A stretch of DNA of 64,000 nucleotides from Polaribacter sp. WD7 (GTDB lineage Bacteria > Bacteroidota > Bacteroidia > Flavobacteriales > Flavobacteriaceae), in the NCBI RefSeq assembly GCF_003335085.1, contig NZ_QPEJ01000016.1:310001-374000 (forward strand), in the 5' to 3' direction. Position 1 is the stretch's first letter, and every line of letters begins with the position of its first letter. Shown in pieces: positions 9,194 through 16,990 of the stretch. Below the pieces are notes generated by a model. The model was given only the letters and a program-made list of their open reading frames with translations, was not told the DNA's origin and did no database searches. The translations under genes and the position numbers were made by a program.

Positions 9194-9232
9194 AAAATAG
9201 CAGTTTACACTTTTTGCCTAAACTGCTATTTT
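9194..9232. terminator. Bidirectional hairpin terminator between rluA-type gene and DUF2892 gene
   Basis: A perfect 14-bp inverted repeat (AAAATAGCAGTTTA at 9194-9207 and its complement at 9219-9232) with an 11-base loop. A/T runs flank both sides, so it can end transcription of both convergent genes. Confidence 0.85.
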
Positions 9233-9257
9233 AAAAAAACTGCCGTACTGCTGTTTA

Positions 9258-9467
9258 TTATTTTCCTTTTATAGCACATGTTTTAATACCAAACACACTA
9301 TAAATTGGGCAAAAATTGACCAAACTTGTCAATACAAACACTCCTGCTAAAATTAATAGCACAATACCTAATACTCCACTAATTACGCCTGTAAAGTATA
9401 ATACAGAAACTACAACAGCTATTAGAATTCTTACAACTCTATCTACAGAACCCATATTTTTTTTCAT
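9258..9467 (-). CDS. DUF2892 (YgaP-like transmembrane) protein
   Basis: A 69-residue membrane protein with the DUF2892 pattern: N-terminal N-M-G-S-V-D-R-V-V-R, two hydrophobic helices (about 11-28 and 30-46), and a C-terminal NFCPIYSVFGIKTC segment with two cysteines. In other proteins this domain is the membrane part of YgaP, attached to a rhodanese domain; here it stands alone. A Crp/Fnr gene lies directly upstream on the same strand, with a dyad GTGAC-N4-GTCAC in between, which suggests control by that regulator. The function is unknown. Confidence 0.88.
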   Translation of the reverse strand: MKKNMGSVDRVVRILIAVVVSVLYFTGVISGVLGIVLLILAGVFVLTSLVNFCPIYSVFGIKTCAIKGK

Positions 9468-9503
9468 GATTTTAAAATTTTAATGATTATTATTTTAACA
9501 CCA

Positions 9504-9548
9504 CAAATATGGATCATGAAAATAGACTGTGCAGTGACCTTAGTCACT
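9504..9548 (-). promoter_or_regulatory. Candidate Crp/Fnr-type operator and promoter of the DUF2892 gene
   Basis: The perfect inverted repeat AGTGAC-CTTA-GTCACT occupies 9533-9548, across the Crp/Fnr gene's stop codon. A minus-strand near-match to the -7 element (CATATTTG, one mismatch) lies at 9504-9511. If transcription starts about six bases after it, the dyad is centred roughly 42 bases upstream of the start site, the classic position for a Crp/Fnr activator. The assignment is inferred. Confidence 0.45.
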
Positions 9549-10166
9549 ACTTAGTAAAATAATCTCACCAGAATTTTGTGCGATTTTACCTTCTACTTCT
9601 AACTTTTTCATAACTCTAGAAATAACTTCTCTTGCTGTACCTAATTCGTTTGCTAGTTGAACGTGACTTACTTTTATGGTCTTAGAGTTGATTAGTTTTG
9701 TTTTTCTTTTTAAATGGTCATACAAACGTTTATCCATTTTATCTAACAGCAAATGACTAATGGTATCTAATAGTTCAGAATACCTTAAATTAAACTGATG
9801 GTAAAATAACTCGTTAAGTTTTGGATATTCTTTTAACCATTTGGGCAAATACCTTACAGGAAGTAACAAAATAGTTGAATCTTCTTCTGTTTCTGCAAAT
9901 ACCCTACTAGGTGTATTTTTTAACGCTGCATAAAAAGACATTACACAACTTTGTGCTGGTTCTATATAATATAACAACAACTCTTTTTCATTAAAACTAG
10001 AATTTACTTTTACCAATCCTTCTATAACTATTGGCAATACTTTTACATACTGTTGTTCTCTTAAAATTTTAGTTCCTTTTGCAAATTGCTGAATGGTAGA
10101 CTCAGACAGAATTTTCTGTTGCAATTCTTTAGGTAGAAAAGAAAGTATATTTTTATCAAGTTCCAT
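9540..10166 (-). CDS. Crp/Fnr family transcriptional regulator
   Basis: A 208-residue cytosolic DNA-binding protein. The N-terminal cyclic-nucleotide-binding-like barrel covers about residues 15-130, and the HTH_Crp winged helix about 140-205, with recognition region VQLANELGTAREVISRVMKK. No cysteine cluster like that of Fnr is visible in the N-terminus, so an oxygen-sensing Fe-S cluster is unlikely. The effector is unknown. The adjacent DUF2892 gene, with a dyad at the junction, is a likely target. Confidence 0.9.
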   Translation of the reverse strand: MELDKNILSFLPKELQQKILSESTIQQFAKGTKILREQQYVKVLPIVIEGLVKVNSSFNEKELLLYYIEPAQSCVMSFYAALKNTPSRVFAETEEDSTILLLPVRYLPKWLKEYPKLNELFYHQFNLRYSELLDTISHLLLDKMDKRLYDHLKRKTKLINSKTIKVSHVQLANELGTAREVISRVMKKLEVEGKIAQNSGEIILLSSD

Positions 10167-10268
10167 GTAGTATTTTTTAATTTAGCTAAACAAACTCATT
10201 ACCACTTACAATATAAAATATTTGTTATTTAAAAGAAAGAAGTACTCTATAAAACAATTCTTAAATTT

Positions 10269-11270
10269 TTATTTATCCCAATCGTTTTTTAAATAATATA
10301 GTGCCTCCTCTAATGCTTTTTTAGAAGATTTTGGATAAAAATCCAGATCTTTTTCTGAGTTACTGGTATCATAATCTTGTTTTAATCCGTAAAACATATC
10401 TAAATATTGCCTTTGTAATTTAGGCTCTTTACCTGAAATTTTACTTGTTAATTCCATTAGAACTGCCACAACATATAATAACTTTTTAGGTACTTTTTTG
10501 GGCTCTTTAATGTTTAATTCTGGGTACAATTCCGATGCAATTTTAACACTCTCTTGCATTGAAGTATGCTTTTTATTTGCAAGAATATAACGCGCTCTAT
10601 TTTTTCCTTTTAACATAGCGCTATACAATCCTAAAGCAACGTCTTTTACGTCTATCCAGTTTAATGTAATATTAGTATCTATAGGAATTTCTTTGTTTAA
10701 AATTTGATGTACTAATTTATTAGAATAACTTAATTTATAAGCCTCTGCTCCTATCATTGCAGAAGGAAGTACTACAACTGTTCTTATATTATAGGTTTTA
10801 CTCAAATCTAAAGCTAGTTTATCAGAGTCGTTTTTAGAATTGTAGTACCAATTTCTACGATCTTTATTATACCCATTGGTTACAGAAGCTGGTAACTTTG
10901 TAAAATCTAAAGCAGCTACAGAACTTACATAAACAATGTTTTTAATACCACACTCTTTGGCAATATCAAATACATTTTGAGTGCCTTGCATATTGGTATC
11001 ATAAATTTCTTTTTTAGGATTTTTGGCCCACATATTAAAATTTGCAGCAACAGCGTAAAGGTTTGTAACACCTTTAAACGCTTTTCTAAGAGATGCTTTG
11101 TCTGTAATATCTGCTTGAACAATTTCGCAATTTAAACCTTTAAACGGTTTTGTATTATTAGCATTTCTTACTGTTGTTCTTACTCTTAAACCTTTAGATA
11201 ACAGTAACCGTAAAAGATTGTTTCCTAAATGTCCATTACCACCAGTTACTAAAGAAATTTCTTCGCTCAT
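10269..11270 (-). CDS. NAD(P)-dependent epimerase/dehydratase (extended SDR)
   Basis: A 333-residue Rossmann-fold enzyme. The cofactor motif TGGNGHLG is at residues 9-16. The extended-SDR catalytic pair is Y142-x3-K146, with serines at 116-117 (VSSVAA). The sequence most resembles the dihydroflavonol reductase / cinnamyl-type branch that acts on small carbonyl substrates, but the substrate cannot be named. A basic R-T-T-V-R segment after the second strand suggests preference for NADP(H). It lies 60 bases downstream of a Crp/Fnr gene and may be co-transcribed with it. Confidence 0.85.
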   Translation of the reverse strand: MSEEISLVTGGNGHLGNNLLRLLLSKGLRVRTTVRNANNTKPFKGLNCEIVQADITDKASLRKAFKGVTNLYAVAANFNMWAKNPKKEIYDTNMQGTQNVFDIAKECGIKNIVYVSSVAALDFTKLPASVTNGYNKDRRNWYYNSKNDSDKLALDLSKTYNIRTVVVLPSAMIGAEAYKLSYSNKLVHQILNKEIPIDTNITLNWIDVKDVALGLYSAMLKGKNRARYILANKKHTSMQESVKIASELYPELNIKEPKKVPKKLLYVVAVLMELTSKISGKEPKLQRQYLDMFYGLKQDYDTSNSEKDLDFYPKSSKKALEEALYYLKNDWDK

Positions 11271-11330
11271 ATTTTCTTTTTAAATCTGAGCAAATTTCTA
11301 AAGCTTTTAAGAAACTAAAAATAACATTTG

Positions 11331-11900
11331 TTAGAAAGTAAGTTGTCTTCTAATTCTACTTAAGGATTGTGGTTCTATACCAAGATAAGAGGCAACATTA
11401 TCTACAGAAACCTCTAACGCTAATTTTGGATATTGTATTAAAAATTTTTCATAGCGCTGTTTGGCAGATAGTGTTTGAAAATCTTTAACCCTTTCCATTT
11501 TGCATGACAAATGCAAATTAGTAACTTCTTGAACCAATGCACCAAAAGATGGAATATTTTCTACTAAAATATCTAAATCTTGCTTATTTATAGCGCTTAT
11601 TTTACATGCTGTAATAGTTTGTAAAAATTCTGTTGATGGTTTTTGATGAAAAAAACTATCTAACGAAGTGAAGAAATTTTCTTTTGGAATTAGTTGGCAA
11701 ATCACAATTTTTCCATCATTATTTTCATAGCCTTTTACAATTCCTTTAGATAAAAAATAAATGTGATTTGCTATTTGTCCTTGTTTTAAAAGAACAGTAT
11801 TAGCATCTACTTCTAGAGCAACAAAGCTTTTTTTTACAAGTTTTAACTCGTCTTCTGCTAAGACAGTTTTTGAGCTTATAAAATTTAAAAGAGATTCCAT
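11331..11900 (-). CDS. Crp/Fnr family transcriptional regulator (ars-linked)
   Basis: A 189-residue regulator with an N-terminal cNMP-binding-like domain (about residues 20-115; ILKQG-like VLLKQGQIANHIYFLSKG) and a short C-terminal helix-turn-helix ending VDNVASYLGIEPQSLSRIRR. The ATG at 11900 is used rather than an upstream TTG. It lies 28 bases after the DUF6428 gene on the same strand, so it may be the last gene of the arsR cluster. Its ligand is unknown. It differs strongly from the other Crp/Fnr protein in this window, so it is not a recent duplicate. Confidence 0.85.
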   Translation of the reverse strand: MESLLNFISSKTVLAEDELKLVKKSFVALEVDANTVLLKQGQIANHIYFLSKGIVKGYENNDGKIVICQLIPKENFFTSLDSFFHQKPSTEFLQTITACKISAINKQDLDILVENIPSFGALVQEVTNLHLSCKMERVKDFQTLSAKQRYEKFLIQYPKLALEVSVDNVASYLGIEPQSLSRIRRQLTF

Positions 11901-11928
11901 TACTATAACTAACAATTATTTTAATAGA

Positions 11929-12399
11929 TTAGCAACATCCAGAATTTGGGTCGCAACTAGAAACTTTACCCAAATCAGAAATTCTTATTCTTGGTTTTTG
12001 TTTTGGAATTCCGCAAGCATCTTCTGCCAAACAAGCTGTTAGCTTTGAAGTTAGCAGAAAATTTGTCCCATTAAAATCCAAACCAAATTTACCAATAGTT
12101 TCTTTACCTTGGTATTCAACTTCTATCTCTAAATCGTCAAAGTCAAAAATCTTTTCAGAAAGTTCTATAATATTTACTAGTTTTTCTGGATGCAATCTAT
12201 GATCATAATCATTGGCTTCCCATAATTGAAAGTTAATCACGGTTTCGTTTCTAACTTTACCTCCACAATCAATAAAGTCTTTGGTTACTTTACCTACCTC
12301 TGTTACGTGAAAATGACTAGGTACTAAATTTCCATTTGGTAATTGAAAAGCAATAGTATTCAATTCTTTTAAGTGATTTTTAATTTCTGATAATTTCAT
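11929..12399 (-). CDS. DUF6428 family protein
   Basis: A 156-residue cytosolic protein recognised as the DUF6428 type often found beside ArsR and ArsC-like phosphatases in Bacteroidota. Visible features are conserved H-F-H-V-T-E-V-G near residue 29, the QLWEANDYDHRL segment, and a cysteine-rich tail: CLAEDACGIPK near 123-133 and SSCDPNSGCC at the end. The tail could bind metal or arsenite, which is an inference from cysteine spacing. It lies 14 bases after the phosphatase gene and is very likely co-transcribed with it. Confidence 0.75.
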   Translation of the reverse strand: MKLSEIKNHLKELNTIAFQLPNGNLVPSHFHVTEVGKVTKDFIDCGGKVRNETVINFQLWEANDYDHRLHPEKLVNIIELSEKIFDFDDLEIEVEYQGKETIGKFGLDFNGTNFLLTSKLTACLAEDACGIPKQKPRIRISDLGKVSSCDPNSGCC

Positions 12400-12413
12400 G
12401 GCTTATCTATTTT

Positions 12414-13031
12414 TTATTTTTTTATTGATGAAAACACATACAACATTTCTGTTGCTATTTGTAAGCTTCTTTCTTCGTATTTTTCTGCTTGATTTTCTTT
12501 GCAATCGAATAATTTTGGATCTTCGTAAGTTATAGGAATTCTTTTTTCTGCTCCAAAAATAAAAGGACAACCTTCATCTGCTTGCGAGCAAGTCATAATT
12601 GCAGCAAATTCTGATTTTGGGTTAAATTCATGGTCATGTTTTTTTGAAAAACCGATAATGGGCTGCGAATTATCATCATACTTAATCGTATAAATTTTAT
12701 TTTTTACTTCAGCTATTTCCTGAATTTTGAATCCTTGGTTTTCTAAAGTTTCTGCTACTTTAAAAAACATAGCTGTAGCTTCTGTACCGCCTGAATACGT
12801 ATTTACTTTCTCTACACCAAAGTACTCTGCCATTGATTTTGCCCAAATCTGAGTTAAATGACTTCTCCTAGAGTTATGGGTACAAATAAAATTAATATTT
12901 ATTGGTTTGTTAGCAATTGTTTTTTCTTGAATAAAATCGATTAAAGGTTGTAAAGTTAATTTTCTCTCTTGAGAAATACTCCCAACTTTTAAAGTAGAAA
13001 TTGTTTCTTCTATTTGCTTGTAAAGACTCAT
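12414..13031 (-). CDS. ArsC-like low-molecular-weight protein tyrosine phosphatase
   Basis: A 205-residue member of the LMW-PTP/arsenate reductase superfamily. The P-loop C-x5-R is C50 to R56 (CTHNSRRS). A second cysteine pair, C148 and C155 (CSQADEGC), sits where thioredoxin-coupled arsenate reductases carry their redox cysteines, and D171-P172 fits the catalytic Asp-Pro. This supports arsenate reduction more than plain phosphatase activity, but it is larger than typical ArsC (about 130 residues), with about 40 extra residues at the N-terminus. It follows arsR by 11 bases. Confidence 0.8.
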   Translation of the reverse strand: MSLYKQIEETISTLKVGSISQERKLTLQPLIDFIQEKTIANKPININFICTHNSRRSHLTQIWAKSMAEYFGVEKVNTYSGGTEATAMFFKVAETLENQGFKIQEIAEVKNKIYTIKYDDNSQPIIGFSKKHDHEFNPKSEFAAIMTCSQADEGCPFIFGAEKRIPITYEDPKLFDCKENQAEKYEERSLQIATEMLYVFSSIKK

Positions 13032-13042
13032 TCTATATTAAA

Positions 13043-13369
13043 TTAACAACAGTTTTCTGTTGGGTTTTTGTTTAAAAAGTGATTTAAAGTATATTTAATT
13101 TCATTCCAGTTTTCTTCATCAATACAATAACAAACACTGGTTCCTTCTATTTTACCTTTTATTATCCCAACTTTTTTAAGTTCTTTTAAATGTTGAGAAA
13201 TTGTAGGTTGTGCTAAACCTATTTCTTTTACCAAATCTCCACAAACACAAGATTGCAGTTTTATTAAAAAATCTAGGATAGCTATTCTAGCAGGATGCCC
13301 CAAAACCTTAGCTATAGTAGCAATTTGATTTTGTTCTTTGGTAAAGATATCTGACTTTGTTAACCCCAT
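13043..13369 (-). CDS. ArsR/SmtB family metalloregulator
   Basis: A 108-residue winged-helix repressor. The helix-turn-helix runs about residues 43-75 (LVKEIGLAQPTISQHLKELK). C41 and C43 in the pattern SCVCGD match the alpha-3 arsenic(III) site of ArsR, and a C-terminal C107-C108 pair may add a ligand. It likely represses its own operon (phosphatase, DUF6428, possibly Crp/Fnr) until arsenite or a related metal binds. A 12-bp palindrome lies just upstream of its start. Confidence 0.9.
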   Translation of the reverse strand: MGLTKSDIFTKEQNQIATIAKVLGHPARIAILDFLIKLQSCVCGDLVKEIGLAQPTISQHLKELKKVGIIKGKIEGTSVCYCIDEENWNEIKYTLNHFLNKNPTENCC

Positions 13370-13379
13370 AATTATTTAT

Positions 13380-13391
13380 ATATTGCAATAT
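13380..13391. promoter_or_regulatory. Candidate ArsR operator palindrome
   Basis: A perfect 12-bp palindrome, ATATTGCAATAT, ends 11 bases upstream of the arsR start codon. It overlaps an AATATT-centred ArsR-box-like stretch (GCAATATTACG). Position and symmetry support autoregulation; there is no direct proof. Confidence 0.4.
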
Positions 13392-13419
13392 TACGATTAA
13401 TAACGTAAATAAAAAAGAT

Positions 13420-14319
13420 TTATTTACTAAAATCAAATAAATAACCAAGAGAAAAACTTAAAAATCCAGTAGTTGGCAAATCGCTTTCGTTAGCAACAGC
13501 ATTCGGTAAATTTAGCGCATACCCTAATTCAAAATCCCAAGATTTTAAGGTAAATGACACAGGTATGAAAACTTGGGTATTCAATACATTAAAAACTTCT
13601 ACTGTTATTAACCGTCTAAAAGGCCTTGTTCTGAAACGCTGAAAATAAGTAAATGATTGCTTTGCTGCTATAAAACTTATTGTTGGTCTTATTCTTAACG
13701 CATAATTGGCTTTTCGTAATAAATTTATTCTTGCAAAAGAACTCGAAACAATTTGATAAGATTCATCTGAACCAAACAAATAAGAACCAGAAATAGTGCT
13801 CCCTAAAGTTCTTTTTTTATTTCGAATACCTAAACTAAGATCTATTGAATTTGTAAAATCATCAAAATCATCAGCATAAAAAAACTTAGTATATCCTGCA
13901 CTGTAAATAACTGTATTGTTTTTTCCTAATGTATTTAAATAGCCTAAAGAAAGACTTGTAAAATCCCAATGTGGATCAAAATTTTGATAATATACTCCGG
14001 AAATACTGGCATTAAATCCAGAAGAATGATAGTAAGAAACTTGAGGTATGATATTAAATTGGTCGGTTCCAGAATCTCTACCTGAAAAAAAAGTATTGCT
14101 ATTATAACCTAAGGAAGCGTAAATAAAATTGAAAGAACTGCCTCCTTCTACCAACTCATCAATAAACTGTTTGTCACTAAAAAACAAATCATCTAACAAA
14201 TCGTCTATAACATCATCTTCTTTCTCTTGGGCATAAGAACAAAAAGAGGTTGCTACTGTAAACAGTAGCAACCCAAAAACTTTTATATTCGTTTTTATTT
14301 TTTGATAAAAATATATCAT
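13420..14319 (-). CDS. Predicted outer-membrane beta-barrel protein
   Basis: A 299-residue exported protein. The signal peptide ends near residue 30 (FCSYAQ). After an acidic stretch (DDVIDDLLDDLF) it shows alternating hydrophobic/polar strands with many aromatic residues and an aromatic-rich C-terminus (FLSFSLGYLFDFSK), as in outer-membrane barrels. I do not recognise a specific family. It is the last gene of the ECF sigma unit, nine bases after the Spy-like gene, so it is probably induced with it. The role is unknown. Confidence 0.65.
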   Translation of the reverse strand: MIYFYQKIKTNIKVFGLLLFTVATSFCSYAQEKEDDVIDDLLDDLFFSDKQFIDELVEGGSSFNFIYASLGYNSNTFFSGRDSGTDQFNIIPQVSYYHSSGFNASISGVYYQNFDPHWDFTSLSLGYLNTLGKNNTVIYSAGYTKFFYADDFDDFTNSIDLSLGIRNKKRTLGSTISGSYLFGSDESYQIVSSSFARINLLRKANYALRIRPTISFIAAKQSFTYFQRFRTRPFRRLITVEVFNVLNTQVFIPVSFTLKSWDFELGYALNLPNAVANESDLPTTGFLSFSLGYLFDFSK

Positions 14320-14328
14320 ATATTCATC

Positions 14329-14805
14329 CTAATTCCCTCTTGTTGGCCTTGTCTTTCTTCCATCCGTATTGTTCTCTCTGGGACCATTTTTTAACTCACC
14401 TCTGTCTTTGCTATTTCTAATTTTATCTATCCTTTCCTGGAGTGTTTTACGTTGATCTCTAGTTAAGGTTTTTCTAAAACGCTCTCTAGTTTGTCTTAAA
14501 CGCAGTTGCTGATTTCTAACCAAATCTTTCTGGGTTTTGGTAAATGTAGCCAGTAAACGTTGTCTTATTTCAGTTTTAGAAATTGTTTTATCTTTTAGAA
14601 TAGCCAACTGCTCTTTAGTTAGTGTGGCTTTAAAAGCATCTCTATTTGCTTTCATTACCTCACGCTCTTTTTGTAAAAGTTCCTTTTGAGCTGCTGTGAG
14701 TTCTTTGGTAATTAGTTTATAGTTAGAATCTTGAGCAAAAATAGCACCTCCAAACAGCATCAAACTCATAAAGCTAATTTGTAATATGATAGTTTTAAAT
14801 TTCAT
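14329..14805 (-). CDS. Spy/CpxP-like periplasmic LTxxQ protein
   Basis: A 158-residue exported protein with a signal peptide (cleavage near AIFAQ, residue 25). It is nearly all helical and highly charged, with three LTxxQ-type motifs: LTAAQ (36-40), LTKEQ (62-66) and LTRDQ (114-118). LTxxQ motifs define the CpxP/Spy family of envelope-stress chaperones and metal sensors. The ATG at 14805 is chosen because the signal peptide begins directly there. It sits within the ECF sigma unit between the duplicated lipoprotein and the barrel protein. The last 40 residues are basic and look disordered. Confidence 0.72.
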   Translation of the reverse strand: MKFKTIILQISFMSLMLFGGAIFAQDSNYKLITKELTAAQKELLQKEREVMKANRDAFKATLTKEQLAILKDKTISKTEIRQRLLATFTKTQKDLVRNQQLRLRQTRERFRKTLTRDQRKTLQERIDKIRNSKDRGELKNGPRENNTDGRKTRPTRGN

Positions 14806-14849
14806 TTTCGTGTTTATTTTACTCAAGGTCTAAAAGTAATACTTTTAAT

Positions 14850-15740
14850 TTATTCTTCACAACTTTCTTTGGCTGTAGCCATTTCTTCTGCACTATTAAT
14901 AGTTGCTGTAGTTTCATCTTTATACATAATATCTACAGGAAAATTTAGTGTAGGCTTTTCTTCTACTTCTGGATTTGCTTTTTTCCATCTTCTAATTAGT
15001 CTAAACTCTTTTCTTTCAGTTACAGTTATTTCTGTAGCATCTGGCATTGTAAAAGTAACAGGTAATACTAGTCTAAAACATTTTCTTTTATCCTTTCCTT
15101 TTTTACAAGAATCTTTTACAGCTTTTAACTCGTCTCTATCTATTAAAGTTTGTACTGTACCATCTTCTAAAGTTACATCTAAAGGAAATACTAAAGTTGG
15201 TCTTTCTTCTGCATCTGGGTTTGCTGCATACCATTCTCTAATTAATGACCAATCTTCTTTGCTTTCTAAAGTAATTGATGAATCATCTGGCATAATAAAG
15301 TCTATAGGAAAAACAAATTGAAAACATTGAGCTCTACGTTTCTTTCTTCGCTCATCATTATCTTTTAATTTTCTTCCTTCTCTAGATAAAAACGCTTCAC
15401 TAGTATTTTCTTCTCTAGATTCGTCATCAGTTCCTAAAGTTACTTTAAATCCTAAACCTTCTGCTACTTGTACGCTTTTTATATAAGTATCAGATAAATC
15501 TCCACTAAAAGCATTTGCTGCTGCTATTGGTAAATCTGATGCAGTTACAGTTACTTTTGCTGCGGTTTCTATTTCGGCAATTAAAGCTTGGTCAGATAAA
15601 GCTAATTCTGTTTCTAAAGAATCAACTGGCTCAGATTCTGAACAAGAAGTAAGTAATAGTGTTGATAAAATAAATGCGGTAATCGAGAAAAATAAAATAC
15701 TTGATCTTAAAATACTCTTTGTTGAAATTGAAGTTCTCAT
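14850..15740 (-). CDS. Lipoprotein with an internal tandem duplication
   Basis: A 296-residue predicted lipoprotein (lipobox L-T-S-C, C33). The C-terminal half holds two related units: residues 139-212 and 221-294. Each begins with C-F, has a hydrophobic strand, M-P-D, an I-R-x-W helix, A-N-P-x-x-E-x-x-P-T-L-x-F-P, and ends with C, the two cysteines being exactly 73 residues apart in both. They may form one disulfide per unit. I do not recognise a named family. It is the third gene of the ECF sigma unit and could be an envelope effector or sensor. Confidence 0.65.
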   Translation of the reverse strand: MRTSISTKSILRSSILFFSITAFILSTLLLTSCSESEPVDSLETELALSDQALIAEIETAAKVTVTASDLPIAAANAFSGDLSDTYIKSVQVAEGLGFKVTLGTDDESREENTSEAFLSREGRKLKDNDERRKKRRAQCFQFVFPIDFIMPDDSSITLESKEDWSLIREWYAANPDAEERPTLVFPLDVTLEDGTVQTLIDRDELKAVKDSCKKGKDKRKCFRLVLPVTFTMPDATEITVTERKEFRLIRRWKKANPEVEEKPTLNFPVDIMYKDETTATINSAEEMATAKESCEE

Positions 15741-15820
15741 AATTATAATTTTTTAGTTAATTATTGTTTCTAATTCTTAGAACCGCGTTTTTTAAAATAG
15801 TTTGAAAAAAAATTAAAATT

Positions 15821-16354
15821 TTATAAAATAATATTTTCAATCAGCTCATTTCCTAAGTAATCATCTAATAATGAGTCTTCTGAAATCATAGAATCTAATA
15901 TTAAATTATCTAAATTTTGTTCAGAAAGTTCTGCTTTTATAACAACCTCATTAATTAATGTTGCTTCTGCAAAGGCATTCATTTGAGTGTCATCTATTAA
16001 TAGTACATCTAATAAAACATCTTCATTAAAAGATAACAATTCTACGTTTACTTGACTTTCTTCTGTGTTAGATTTCACATTTTGCAACCAAATTGTTAAA
16101 CTCAATAAGAATACAACAGATGCTGCTGCCATATATCTAAATTTAGGTTGTAACCAAAATACTTTTTGTTTTTTGGGAACCTCAACAACTTGTTGTTCTT
16201 CTTTAATCTTTTCTAAAATAGAGATTTTTGATTTCGCAAAATATCCTTCAGGTACATTGGTTCCTAAATATGTTTTATGATGTTTAGCAATATTACTTTG
16301 TAAACCTTTCTTTAAAAAAGTTTCTTTGTTGCTATTTTCTGTTGATTTTCTCAT
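15821..16354 (-). CDS. Single-pass membrane protein, putative anti-sigma factor
   Basis: A 177-residue protein directly following the ECF sigma gene (41 bases). Residues 1-70 are hydrophilic and would be cytosolic, one membrane helix spans about 74-91, and the remainder is acidic and leucine-rich. This topology and position match anti-sigma factors, although the classic zinc anti-sigma motif (HxxxCxxC) is absent. The assignment therefore rests on context and topology. The acidic tail repeats D-V-L-L / D-S-M-I-type motifs and has no obvious domain. Confidence 0.55.
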   Translation of the reverse strand: MRKSTENSNKETFLKKGLQSNIAKHHKTYLGTNVPEGYFAKSKISILEKIKEEQQVVEVPKKQKVFWLQPKFRYMAAASVVFLLSLTIWLQNVKSNTEESQVNVELLSFNEDVLLDVLLIDDTQMNAFAEATLINEVVIKAELSEQNLDNLILDSMISEDSLLDDYLGNELIENIIL

Positions 16355-16395
16355 AATATATTATTTGACCCTAGTATTTTAAAATAGTTTGGATT

Positions 16396-16935
16396 TTATA
16401 AAAATATTTTTTCTTCTATAATTTTAACAACTGTATAATAAGTCGATTTTAAGGTACTTTCAGAAACACTTAAAATATCAGAAATCTGCCTAAAACTTAA
16501 ATCGTCAAAATATTTCATTTGAAAAACGCGCCTTTGTTTTTCTTTTAGACCTTCTATGATTTTGTGTAGTTTTTTTTGAATTTCATCTCCATCAAAATAC
16601 TCATCTTCAAATAAAACTTCTAAATGATTACTTGAAATTTCATCTATATTATCGTAAGATTTTTTCTTGTTTTTTTCTAAAAATCGCATAGACTCGTTAT
16701 ACGCAATTCTATACATCCACGTATGTAAAGCACTTTTCCCTTCAAATTTATTAATGCTTTTATACACCCTTATAAAGGTATTTTGCAACACATCATCTGC
16801 ATTTTCGTGTGTAACTACTATTTTTCTAATATGCCAATACAAACGCTCTTGGTAAGCATCTAATAACTCGCTAAAAGCTTTATCTTTTAGCATAGAGCTT
16901 TGTAATTTTTTTACAAGTTCAGCGTCTTTACTCAA
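16396..16935 (-). CDS. ECF-type RNA polymerase sigma factor
   Basis: A 179-residue sigma-70 family protein with only regions 2 and 4. Region 2 covers about residues 20-90, with ADDVLQNTFIRVYK and the -10 recognition segment HTWMYRIAYNESMRFL. Region 4 covers about 125-175, with KQRRVFQMKYFDDLSFRQIS and SESTLKSTYYTVVK. It is the first gene of a five-gene minus-strand unit with a membrane protein, a duplicated lipoprotein, a Spy-like protein and a barrel protein, which suggests control of an envelope response. ECF factors commonly activate their own operon. Confidence 0.92.
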   Translation of the reverse strand: MSKDAELVKKLQSSMLKDKAFSELLDAYQERLYWHIRKIVVTHENADDVLQNTFIRVYKSINKFEGKSALHTWMYRIAYNESMRFLEKNKKKSYDNIDEISSNHLEVLFEDEYFDGDEIQKKLHKIIEGLKEKQRRVFQMKYFDDLSFRQISDILSVSESTLKSTYYTVVKIIEEKIFL

Positions 16936-16974
16936 ATATTGGGTTATTAATTGATATTTTTTAGACCTCTATAA

Positions 16975-16990
16975 ATCAAATTAGTTTGAT
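16975..16990. promoter_or_regulatory. Inverted repeat upstream of the ECF sigma gene
   Basis: ATCAAA-TTAG-TTTGAT is a perfect inverted repeat centred about 48 bases upstream of the sigma gene start. It overlaps a second palindrome, TTGATCAA (16986-16993). It may be a regulator site in the sigma/yaaA divergent region. The half-sites face away from the FNR arrangement, so it is not called an FNR box. Confidence 0.3.

Noticed and set aside
14869..15321. 150-residue plus-strand reading frame opposite the duplicated lipoprotein
   Set aside because: It is antisense to a well-supported lipoprotein with a signal peptide and an internal duplication, and it has no motif of its own.
16975..16990. FNR box
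   Set aside because: The FNR site is TTGAT-N4-ATCAA; here the half-sites are in reverse order (ATCAA-N6-TTGAT), so the symmetry is everted.
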